Source of the DNA: JABMOW01 sp964409335 | Lineage (GTDB): Bacteria; Fidelibacterota; Marinisomatia; SCGC-AAA003-L08; JACNLC01 | NCBI GenBank assembly: GCA_964409335.1 | Contig: CAYPCW010000033.1 | Coordinates: forward strand, 1-31,495 | DNA: 31,495 nt | Direction: 5' to 3' | Shown: positions 9,010 to 18,500 of the stretch, piece by piece | Numbering within the stretch: position 1 is the stretch's first letter | How the letters are laid out: each line of letters starts with the position of its first letter | Program-made: the position numbers and the translations under genes | Notes under the pieces: generated by a model | The model's database searches: none | Seen by the model: only the letters and a program-made list of their open reading frames with translations | Told to the model about the DNA's origin: nothing

Positions 9010-12000
9010 AAAAAAACCACAGCATTTGTTACCTTATTTTTCGTACTGCTCTCCGTCAACGGTTGTGAAAATCCCGTGGAAAACAGCAATAATAATTCTG
9101 GTCAGAATAACACTCTTAATGACCCGGCCTTAAATGATCATTTCATCGGGAGTGCTTCTGAGTACTTTTACGATTTTGAAAAAGATATTAACGTCAAGTT
9201 TTACAGGTGGGACAGGAGTAAAATCAATCAGCCTATTTTATTTAATTCCACAACTGACACTCTGAATTTCCGAACATTTCCCGAATATCTGCTCAATATC
9301 GCACCAGGTGAAATGGGTGAACCCTTTACCGATTTGAATAATAATGGACTGTACGATCCGGGTGAACCTTTTATTGATCAGGGCAATGGATTTTGGGACA
9401 TTGGCGAACCCTTTACCGATTCTAACAATAACGGCTTTTATGATTCCGGTGAACCCTATACAGACCTTAACGGAGATGGGTATTGGACAGGGACAGAACA
9501 TTTATATGATATCAACGGGGACTGCCGCTGGAATGATGCAGAAACCTGGACGGACCTGAATAATGATGGAGTCTGGACCCCGAAAGAACCCCTCTTTAAC
9601 GAATATATTAATTTTGGCGTCTGGGATCCCCATGAACCTTATGAAGACCTGAATGGAAATGGCCAATATGACTTTACTGAACCTTATACCGATGTCAATC
9701 TCGATGGCGGTTATACCACCCATGAACCTTTTACAGATTTAGATGGAGACGGGGTATGGGATGCCGCTGAACCGTTCACAGACAAATATAACAGTTTTTT
9801 CCCACAGCCCTGGCCTGGGTGTAATTGTAATCAAGTGGAAATTTTCCCGGGTTATTATCAATACAACCATTGCGGCGACCAAGGTACATTTGAAGCGGAG
9901 TGCGGTGATACCTTTAGCGATCTGAACGGCAACGGGGAATATGATCCGGTCGCCGAACCATACGAAGACATATATTATCCACATGAGCAATATAATCCGG
10001 ATGAACCATTCACCGACCTGAACGGCGACGGAGTCTGGACTCCCGCAGAACCTTTTACCAATCTGAATACAAACGCCCCTGGAACTCCCGTTTGGAATGA
10101 TGATGAAGAATTTACAGACTGGAATGGCGATGGCGTCTGGACTCCCGCAGAACCCCTGACCTATGAATATTTTGTAAATGGGATATGGGACGACGCCGAA
10201 AGTTTCGATGATATTGACGGCGATGGTATTTGGGATAATTACGGGGAACAGTTTGAGGATCAAAACGGGGATTGTCTATGGAGTGTGGGTGAATCCTTCC
10301 TGGATCAGCCAGATCATCCATCCGTTGCAGAATGGAACAGTTTCACAGAGCGGAATCTTCTATTTCATGAATCTTTTACAAGAAATGTACCCGTTGAAAT
10401 TGCGTCAAGCCAGATCAGACATTTGAAACAAATGTACTGGGATTTTGACCTGGAAAGATATACGTCCGTTGTATCTAACTGGGACGGCATGGATACGACT
10501 ATCACTTTTTCCGATCCCTACGACTCACTGATATATCAGCAGCCCATCGTTTCCCTTCCCACCGGCGATACCTCCTATTATATTGACCGGTCTGAGTGGA
10601 TTGGCACATCTTATGTATACTCCTCGGGAGATAGCTTATTTGCCACTACTTTTCGTATGAAACAGAAAATTGTCGGGAGCGATTCGTTGATGTTTCACAA
10701 ACATGCGGACTGTAATATCAATGGCAGTATAGATTCTGCTGAACCCTATACAGATGTAAACGGAAACGGGCAATATGACGTCGGCGAACCTTATGATGAT
10801 TTGGCAAACGGTTCATTAGACCCGGCTGAGCCCTTCTTAGACAGGGATTCTCCCGGAGAAAACGGGTATGGTGTTTATAATCCGGACGAACCGTTTATGG
10901 ATATGAATTGTAATGGCGTCTGGGATCCTGCAGAAACGGTAGATACGGGAAATGGAATGTGGGACGATGATGAGCCTGATGAATTATTTGTCCGTACATT
11001 AGAACCCAATAATTTGGTGGTTTCATTTGATAATTATCCCGATCTCTCAAATCCCAGAATCCTCTCTACAATCAATTCAGAGGAATGGTTCTATGACTGT
11101 GGACTGGATAACCTGTGTCCACGTGATCAGGGCTGGACGGAACCCGACGAGGGAGAGCACAATGGCATTCTTGATCCGGGTGAATTGTTTGATGATTTTA
11201 ACGATAATTCAACATGTTGTGACCCGGCAGACTCTGTCATCACCTATGACGGGAGAATAATCCAGGAAGTTATTAATGTGAATCATTTTGACAATGTCAG
11301 AACAAAGCAGATGTCCAATGTTGATTCCTTAGTAACAATATACTCAAATCAGATTATCGAAAATATGGAAATCAATCCAAATGACAACAACTATTATGTG
11401 ACAAAATCGAAGTGGTTATGGGAAAATTCAGTCCAACCGGGTATTCAGGAAGATTATGATTACCATATTTTTAAAGCGAACTCCCATATCTACCAACTGA
11501 TTCACCCAAGTTATTTTTTACCCCCGGGATTTTGGAATAATACTCAAGGCGACCCGCCTCTTGAAGATGGATTTTGGTTTGAAAATTTTACGGTGGATGA
11601 AGTGCTGTACTTTACTCCCGGTGGTCATTTCCGGGATGGCGAATATGTTTACCGGGATACTACAATTTCAACAAATATTGGTATTTATTATGTTGAAAAA
11701 TCCTCTTCCGTCTCCGTCGATAATGTCACGGTTCCTGCAAGGAAGGTATTGGGATTTTTAAACGAAAATAATCAGGTAGTCTGTTATGCAAATGAATCTC
11801 TCGAAAATATATTAACTGTCTCAAAATGTCCGAAAGACACCACCTTTACAGAGGTATTTAAAATCACAAATCAAATTGAAATGACGTTGCTCGGCCCGGG
11901 GATAAAATATGGCGAAAAAACCGTGACCTGGCTTGCCAGAAATAACGGTATGGTCAAAGAACAGGTGTATATCCACTGGAATGATGCACCCTGGGGTACT

Positions 12001-12213
12001 TCCAACGATTGGATAGAATATTCCAGACTTGAGATGGCAGAATATCGAAACATTGATTCAGGGTCCGGAGGACTGTTGAGAAACATTTTCGGCCAAATGA
12101 AATCCGTCAATCTGAACACACTGGGACATGAAGGGGGGCTGGACTATGATCCTTACCAGATCCGAAGAACTGCCGGTTTCCAGAGAGTCAGCCTACCATC
12201 GAACAACGATTAA
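9007..12213 (+). CDS. Large repeat-rich lipoprotein with EPFxDxNxDGxW calcium-binding-like repeats
   Basis: With the TTG start the product is 1068 residues. It begins MKK, a hydrophobic core AFVTLFFVLLSVNG, and an acceptor cysteine at residue 20, then an Asn-rich linker; it should be lipidated and attached to a membrane. Residues about 105-435 are roughly 18 units of about 15 residues on the pattern E-P-F/Y-x-D-x-N/D-x-N/D-G-x-W/Y-D. The DxNxDG core resembles calcium loops of EF-hand or thrombospondin type 3 kind. A shorter block lies near residues 568-660 and a degenerate one near 715-740. The remainder has no recognisable domain or enzyme motif. The downstream receptor gene starts 13 bases later and carries the same motif, suggesting a paired surface lipoprotein and receptor. 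It is not clearly SusD-like. Substrate unknown. Confidence 0.85.
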   Translation: MKKTTAFVTLFFVLLSVNGCENPVENSNNNSGQNNTLNDPALNDHFIGSASEYFYDFEKDINVKFYRWDRSKINQPILFNSTTDTLNFRTFPEYLLNIAPGEMGEPFTDLNNNGLYDPGEPFIDQGNGFWDIGEPFTDSNNNGFYDSGEPYTDLNGDGYWTGTEHLYDINGDCRWNDAETWTDLNNDGVWTPKEPLFNEYINFGVWDPHEPYEDLNGNGQYDFTEPYTDVNLDGGYTTHEPFTDLDGDGVWDAAEPFTDKYNSFFPQPWPGCNCNQVEIFPGYYQYNHCGDQGTFEAECGDTFSDLNGNGEYDPVAEPYEDIYYPHEQYNPDEPFTDLNGDGVWTPAEPFTNLNTNAPGTPVWNDDEEFTDWNGDGVWTPAEPLTYEYFVNGIWDDAESFDDIDGDGIWDNYGEQFEDQNGDCLWSVGESFLDQPDHPSVAEWNSFTERNLLFHESFTRNVPVEIASSQIRHLKQMYWDFDLERYTSVVSNWDGMDTTITFSDPYDSLIYQQPIVSLPTGDTSYYIDRSEWIGTSYVYSSGDSLFATTFRMKQKIVGSDSLMFHKHADCNINGSIDSAEPYTDVNGNGQYDVGEPYDDLANGSLDPAEPFLDRDSPGENGYGVYNPDEPFMDMNCNGVWDPAETVDTGNGMWDDDEPDELFVRTLEPNNLVVSFDNYPDLSNPRILSTINSEEWFYDCGLDNLCPRDQGWTEPDEGEHNGILDPGELFDDFNDNSTCCDPADSVITYDGRIIQEVINVNHFDNVRTKQMSNVDSLVTIYSNQIIENMEINPNDNNYYVTKSKWLWENSVQPGIQEDYDYHIFKANSHIYQLIHPSYFLPPGFWNNTQGDPPLEDGFWFENFTVDEVLYFTPGGHFRDGEYVYRDTTISTNIGIYYVEKSSSVSVDNVTVPARKVLGFLNENNQVVCYANESLENILTVSKCPKDTTFTEVFKITNQIEMTLLGPGIKYGEKTVTWLARNNGMVKEQVYIHWNDAPWGTSNDWIEYSRLEMAEYRNIDSGSGGLLRNIFGQMKSVNLNTLGHEGGLDYDPYQIRRTAGFQRVSLPSNND
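9319..10305 (+). repeat. Main block of about 18 EPFxDxNxDG repeats (about 45 bp each)
   Basis: Units such as EPFTDLNNNGLYDPG, EPYTDLNGDGYWTGT, EPYEDLNGNGQYDFT and EPFTDLDGDGVWDAA follow one another with a period near 15 residues. One longer cysteine-containing insert lies around 9790-9905 (CNCNQ, HCGDQ, AECGD). Codons differ between copies, so the array is kept at protein level and is not a recent expansion. A second block lies at about 10708-10985. Confidence 0.9.
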
Positions 12214-12226
12214 CCGGGTAAAAGTG

Positions 12227-15200
12227 ATGAAAAATTATCTCATGAGAAGTATTATTTTTGTTATTATTGTAAATGCGATACTGTTGGCAAGTACGGATGG
12301 CACTGTTCGCGGAAAGGTCACCGATCTTGAAGGCATTCCTCTGCCCGGTGCACAAGTGTATCTTGCCGCCATCGAAATTGGTGCAATGGCTGATTTGGAT
12401 GGTCAATATATTATTTTAAATATACCGGTTGGTACATATGATATTACGGTGTCCATGCTGGGATATCAGCGGCAGGTGGTGTCTGATGTCGCTGTCATGA
12501 TGGACAATACTTTATTTTTGGATTTTGCATTACCCGCTGAAGCCATCGAAGGTGAAACCATTTTTGTAACCCGTGAAAAAGCATTGGTGGAAAAAGGGGA
12601 AACCTCAAAAAATATCACCGTGGACAAAGAAACCATTGAGGCGTTGCCTATTCGGGATATTACAGAACTCTATACCCTCCAGTCGGGTGTCGTAAAGGTG
12701 GAAAGCCGTACGTCGGGAATCCCGGATCATGAAGAACGAGGATTAGAAGAGATACATGTTCGTGGTGGTCGTGCCGGTGAAATCGCCTACTTGATTGATG
12801 GTTTGTATATTCGAAATCCGATCTTTGGGGGGATCGGAAACGGTACCCGCTTGAATCTGTTTGCAGTGAACGAATTCGACTGGCAGCCGGGCGGATTTAA
12901 TGCAGAATACGGCGATGCGATGTCGGCAGTGTCCAACATGCATACGAATACGGGCACCGATAAATTTTCGATAAAGTTCAGGTATGATTCCAGTGTGATA
13001 GGACAACTTCTGGGGTCCCGCTATGATGAGTTACGGGGGTATAACGACTTTGTCACCGGGTTAGGGGGGAAGGTTCCGGGTGTAAAAAAATTATATTTCT
13101 GGATATCAGGTCAGTACACAAATCGCGAGAACTATCGGGTCTATAAATTCGATGATATTGTGTATAAAGATAATGACGCTATGAATTTACAGAATATGAC
13201 AAACCTCGTTCAACCCTGGGATAAGGTTAAAGGGTTTCGTGGCTTTGGATTTGATAAGACCTGGGACGTGTTCGGGAAATTATCATTTAATCCGACGGCA
13301 AAAATGAGATTAAATCTCTCCTACTGGACTGTCGGCGCACACCGGCAAGGCTTCAACCCCAGGTATATGTATTGGGATTTGGGGCAGAACGAACTATTCA
13401 GGGATACAGATCGCTATACATTTGAGCTTAATCAAACCCTGACCAGTAAAACATTTTACACCGTCAGGGTGTCCCGGTTTGTTCAGGATCAGTTCCAGGG
13501 CGTCCGGTGGGAGGACAGTGATGGCGATGGATTTCCGGATTGGTATGAATCACGCAATCCGGCAGGTCCGGGAAACGCCGCATCAGATCCATATGATGCT
13601 ACCATTATCCCCTATACGTTATCTGATAATGGCGATACAGTCCGGTATACAATGCGGGATGAGCGGACAGGATGGCACCTTGGCGCTAAACCCGGTGAAT
13701 ATAATTGGGGATCTGCTGAAAATTTTACAGATATAAATCATAATGGTATATGGGATCCGGGAGAACCATTTGAAGACGGTACTAATTCGGGCGTACTTGA
13801 TGGTGTTTGGAATGGTCCGGAAAAAACTCAAAGTTCAAAATATCGGGACAACAGTTATTGGCTTACGCCGGATATGTATGAAGATTATACGCCGTATCTG
13901 GATTATAATAATAATGTGCTGGATATCAGTCTTGACCCCTACATCAATCATTATGGGGTCTTCCCGACGGGGAACATTCCGTCCTGGCTCCAATGGGTAT
14001 CGTCTCAATATTTTTATGGCTGGAACGAAGGAAGTGCATTCGGGGGTAGTGACAGATTTTACGGCACCTCACGCGCAGTGACAAAAGAAGCAAGAATCGA
14101 TGGTACCTCACAGATCACGAACCTGTGGAAAATCAAAACCGGTTTTGATTACAAACTTCATAGCCTGAACTTTTTTGAAGTGAAAAATCCGTGGGAAGGC
14201 AGTTCTGCCTTTACCCAGAGTTTCGCAGAATATTTTATCGATACCGGACCGGACGGGTTATTGCCCGTCGATCCGGAATACCCGGGAGCTGATCAGGGAG
14301 AAGGAAACCATCAGTGGGACCATGGGGAACCCTTTGAAGATGCCAATAAAAACGGCAAATGGGATAACTTCCGCGAGCCTGAAGAATTATCTTTATACAT
14401 TCAGAATATTTACGAAGTACCCTGGATGGTCATTAACGCCGGTATCCGCGTGGATATGGTTAATTATAATACTCAGATTTGGGCGGATTCATCAGGAAAT
14501 GCCTCTCCGAATCTCCCATGGTACTATCGGGATTCAAATGAAAATGGAAAAAGAGATCCGGGCGAACCGACATCGACCACGCCCGGATACGCGCATCAGC
14601 GAGTACTTTTTACCGATGCCAACTGGTTTTCTAAGGTGAGTCCGCGACTGGGATTTTCCCACGTAATTACGGACAATGCCACATTTACATTTAATTATGG
14701 AATCTATTACCAAACCCCTATTTATCAGAACGTATATCTGAATACCAACCGGTTGGAAGATCCTGAAACCCTCTTTGAAGAAAGTGAAGGGCTGCTGGGA
14801 AATGCAACTATGAATGCATCCCGAACCCAGCAGTACGAATTTGGGTTTAATATCCAGGTTAACCGAAACTGGGCATTTCAGTTAGCCGGATGGGTGAGAG
14901 ATATGGATCAGCTGTCCACGACAAAATCATTTCAGAGCGGCGTATACAACTATGAAGTATTTTCGAACGGAGATTACGGTAGTGCAAAAGGATTTGATTT
15001 TACCCTTGAAAACCGGGGAATGCTGATAAATACCCTGTTACAGTATACCTATTCGGTAGCCAAAGCTAACAGCGAATATGACTGGGCATCCATCGGGAGC
15101 GATGCACGAACCGCCCCGTCTCAGGAATTTCTGATGCCATTCGACAGAACTCATGATCTGACACTCACGTTCTATACCCGGCTTCCCTATAATATCAATG

Positions 15201-15583
15201 CCAGTTTAACCGGATTCTATCAATCCGGCGCCCCTTATACACCCTATAAATGGAATGGCGACAAACCTGAATTAGATTTAAAGAATAAATATTCAAAAAG
15301 ATCACCGTCATACCAAAATATTAATTTGTCTTTATCAAGGTATATTAAGTTTTCAGGTTACAGACTATCTTTAGGGCTGAACGTATATAATGTGTTTGAT
15401 ATGAAAAATCCAATCGACGTATGGCCATTGACAGGCAAAGCTGACGACCCGGGTGAATATTATCTGAAATATGTGGGTCTCCCCGATGCGACTCATGATA
15501 AATCGGGGTCCTACTATGACCAGCCCTGGTATTACAATTCACCGAGAGAGATCAATTTCTTTACACAAATAGAATTCAAATAA
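12227..15583 (+). CDS. TonB-dependent outer-membrane receptor with carboxypeptidase-regulatory-like N-terminal domain
   Basis: ATG at 12227 gives 1118 residues with a clean signal peptide (MKNYLMRSIIFVIIVNAILLAS). A longer frame from 12128 overlaps the previous gene by 86 bases and puts the signal deep inside, so it was not used. Residues 25-97 form a CarboxypepD_reg-like domain (VRGKVTDLEGIPLPGAQVYL ... VGTYDITVSMLGYQ). Residues about 128-230 are the plug, with VRGGRAGE at 178-185 and YLIDGLYIRNPI. The rest is the beta-barrel, ending NFFTQIEFK. Motifs like those of the upstream lipoprotein sit in the barrel region at residues about 498-530, 688-720 and 766-782, probably in surface loops. The role is TonB-driven uptake of an unidentified substrate, or part of a surface complex. 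It lies 13 bases from the lipoprotein gene and 6 bases before the next gene, so operonic. Confidence 0.93.
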   Translation: MKNYLMRSIIFVIIVNAILLASTDGTVRGKVTDLEGIPLPGAQVYLAAIEIGAMADLDGQYIILNIPVGTYDITVSMLGYQRQVVSDVAVMMDNTLFLDFALPAEAIEGETIFVTREKALVEKGETSKNITVDKETIEALPIRDITELYTLQSGVVKVESRTSGIPDHEERGLEEIHVRGGRAGEIAYLIDGLYIRNPIFGGIGNGTRLNLFAVNEFDWQPGGFNAEYGDAMSAVSNMHTNTGTDKFSIKFRYDSSVIGQLLGSRYDELRGYNDFVTGLGGKVPGVKKLYFWISGQYTNRENYRVYKFDDIVYKDNDAMNLQNMTNLVQPWDKVKGFRGFGFDKTWDVFGKLSFNPTAKMRLNLSYWTVGAHRQGFNPRYMYWDLGQNELFRDTDRYTFELNQTLTSKTFYTVRVSRFVQDQFQGVRWEDSDGDGFPDWYESRNPAGPGNAASDPYDATIIPYTLSDNGDTVRYTMRDERTGWHLGAKPGEYNWGSAENFTDINHNGIWDPGEPFEDGTNSGVLDGVWNGPEKTQSSKYRDNSYWLTPDMYEDYTPYLDYNNNVLDISLDPYINHYGVFPTGNIPSWLQWVSSQYFYGWNEGSAFGGSDRFYGTSRAVTKEARIDGTSQITNLWKIKTGFDYKLHSLNFFEVKNPWEGSSAFTQSFAEYFIDTGPDGLLPVDPEYPGADQGEGNHQWDHGEPFEDANKNGKWDNFREPEELSLYIQNIYEVPWMVINAGIRVDMVNYNTQIWADSSGNASPNLPWYYRDSNENGKRDPGEPTSTTPGYAHQRVLFTDANWFSKVSPRLGFSHVITDNATFTFNYGIYYQTPIYQNVYLNTNRLEDPETLFEESEGLLGNATMNASRTQQYEFGFNIQVNRNWAFQLAGWVRDMDQLSTTKSFQSGVYNYEVFSNGDYGSAKGFDFTLENRGMLINTLLQYTYSVAKANSEYDWASIGSDARTAPSQEFLMPFDRTHDLTLTFYTRLPYNINASLTGFYQSGAPYTPYKWNGDKPELDLKNKYSKRSPSYQNINLSLSRYIKFSGYRLSLGLNVYNVFDMKNPIDVWPLTGKADDPGEYYLKYVGLPDATHDKSGSYYDQPWYYNSPREINFFTQIEFK

Positions 15584-15589
15584 TTTAAT

Positions 15590-18500
15590 ATGGATAATAA
15601 AGTGAAAAAAATTATAATCAGCCTGATTTTGACTGTTGCAATCCTATTATCCGCAGAGCCCATCACAATTCTGGGGGTGGAAGAGAATTTTAATGCAGGT
15701 CAAAATGGTCTTTCAAAAGTGGGCGACTACCCCTTCCCCACAAACCCGATGAATGACCGTGCAAAGGGATACTTGTTGAATGGTAAGGTGAAGAGTGCGG
15801 TATTTAATTACGGGAATTTTATCCAATGGGGGGACTATACCAGCAACGGGTTTACTGGTCTTCCTGCGGGGTTATGGGGGAGTTACTCCTATCTGCCCCA
15901 TGTTGCTTTTGTTGCGGGAGTACCCGGGAAAGACTATTCCTCAAACTATGAATGGTTTGATTGCTTACATGCCGGGAATTATATCGTATGGTGTTCTGAA
16001 GATGCCTATTCTGCGTGGTACGAAGGCGGTGACACAAACTTCGTCACCATCTTATTCGAAGATATTTATGAGCGGGGTGTGATCGGTACAACGCTTGACG
16101 ATATCGAATTGGTCGGTTCGAAAAATCAGTGGGGATTTACGGCTTATAATGAGGTATTTATCAGTCTCGAAGATGGAGTGGACCCCAATAATTCCAACGC
16201 TTACGGAGACCCCAACGAAAAAATGGGAATCGGGCTGGTCTATCCCTGGGCATATCGACCAAAGCTTGATATCAGAACAGATGAATATGATAAGTATATG
16301 TACGGACCCGACAACGAGGAATGGACAGCGGATGATACCTATGATTATTATGGCGCAAACGTCAATGAATCCTGGTTCACCCGATGGAGTCCCAGTACCA
16401 ATACCGATTGGCATGCCGCAAATAAAGCACGGTTGAATACTCACGATACTGAGGTCACGACAGGCAATATCTTTGGGGATGTAGATATTTATGGCGTTCC
16501 GTTAACGGGACCGACGGACTCCTATCCGCTTCTTGCCCACAGCAGTTACTCACAAACCTGGCCAAAAAGAATCAACGAAGATACCGGGGAAAGTGAGCCC
16601 TTCTGGCCCGGGTGGTGGGCGGAAGATTTCGATCCTGATCTACCCGACTGTAATGGATCCAGAAAGGACCCGGACTGCTGGGAAACCGTTCCTGGCCGGT
16701 TCATTTCAGATACTGATGTTTATATGGAATTTGACGACCGATGGGCACACCGCGGTAATTTGGTGAACTCTACGGGGACCGAGTATAATCAGACCGGGTA
16801 CCCTATGGGATTGAGAGTCATGGCGGAAGCCCATTCGTATGGTGTGAATTATGCTGAAGATATATTATTTGTCACGGTTAAAGTCAGAAATGAAAGCGGA
16901 GACTTTCAGGCATTTGAACGGGATGCAAATGGAAACAACAACCCTGTAACCGATGAAGCTGGCAACCAGATTACCGGTGAAGGAATGATCATGCCCGACG
17001 GAACAAAAATCAACCGGGGGAGAGGATTCAATTATAAAAATATTTCCCTGGGATTTTATTTTGATGCGGATGCAGTGTCTGCCACATTAAGCGGAAATAC
17101 ATCAGTGCATTCTAACACAGATGATTTCATGGAATATTACTGGGAAAGATTTAAAGTTCAGGACGATTCACTATCGATCAGTATGGCCATGATCTATGAT
17201 TATGACGGGAATAGTAACGGCGCCACGGATATCGGGATCGTTGGCGTTCAATTATTAGACTCACCCTTAGCCACTTCCTCCGTTGATCTGGATCAGGATG
17301 GGATTATTGATATCTATCCCGGAGAACCATTAAAGATGACGGACTGGCACTGGTTTGACTGGTATAACCGTCCCGGTGTGGTAGAAACCGAAACCAACCA
17401 GAACTGTTGTGCCGGAGAACGCGGAAGACCTCAAGCGCAAAATAAAGAAGAAATTCAATTTAAATTGATGACCGGTGATACGACAAATATCAGCTTAAAT
17501 GAAAAACAATGGTTTTTTCATACCCCTTATCCCGACACGGATGCAGATAATGATCTGAATCCTCATTTTGATTCCATTAATGGTCTCATGTTAACGCCCG
17601 AATTTACTGAGGGAGAAGAGGGGCTGGACTGTGTTCTTATTATGAGTTGCGGTCCCTTTGATCTGAAGGTAGGTGAAGAAGTTCCCTTTTCATTCACGAT
17701 CATCTTTGGACAAAACCAAAATGATATTATTAAAAACGCCAGGTTTGGTCAAATTATGTATAATTCTCATTACCAGGGATATACGCCACCTGCAGTACCC
17801 CGCGTTTTTGCAGCCCTTGACCATAATAAAGTCACACTCACCTGGGATGATGCAGCAGAATCTTCAAAAGATGTCGTCACAGAGTATTCTGATTTTGAAG
17901 GGTACCGTGTCTATAAGAGCACGGACGGTGGCCTGACGTGGGGCGGAGCAGAAGGTAAAATATTCGATTATGACGGGATTCATGTGGGCTGGCACCCGTT
18001 GGCACAATATGACCTGACAGAAAATCAGGATATCACCCATTGTATCTTCACGAACGATCAATGCGGTGCGGGGGAACAAAGAGGCATCAGTATTGCCGGA
18101 ATCGATTCATTGGCGCTCTGGATAAATCTTGGTACGAATAGCGGTTTAAGGCATAGCTACATCGATACCAATGTTGTTGACGGTATCAAATATACCTATT
18201 CTGTTACGTCATACGATATGGGTGTTGAGGCAGACTACACCATTAATTGGGTAGATAACGGGGATGGCACATATACGCCTGATACTACCTACTCCGATTC
18301 AAACCCCAACCACTGGTCTACACCATGGGGATATCCCAGCATTGAAACTTCGAAAGGAACCACAATCTTTGACCCGAATTTTGTGACGGTGATCCCGGGA
18401 TATCACGCCAGTAATATTACATTTCCCGATGCTACAAACACCACAGAATTTATTATTCCCAATGACGGGACTACAGGCAATTTTGAGAAGTACTATACGA

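Noticed and set aside
9739..10263. Long antisense open frame (174 codons) opposite the lipoprotein repeats
   Set aside because: It mirrors the Asp/Asn/Glu-rich repeat codons of the sense gene, has no ribosome-binding site, signal or domain, and lies fully inside a well-supported gene.
9319..10305. Regular spacing considered as a CRISPR array or recent DNA tandem repeat
   Set aside because: The repeats are conserved only in protein; there are no identical DNA units or unique spacers.
12128..12226. Earlier ATG for the TonB receptor
   Set aside because: It overlaps the previous gene by 86 bases and places the signal peptide about 35 residues inside the protein.
9007..15583. Calling the lipoprotein-receptor pair SusD/SusC
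   Set aside because: The lipoprotein shows Asp-rich repeats and no helical SusD-like sequence, and the receptor lacks clear SusC/RagA signatures by eye.
16052..16444. Antisense open frame of 130 codons inside the large secreted protein gene
   Set aside because: Fully opposite a supported gene in its signal-peptide-bearing frame; no start site or domain seen.
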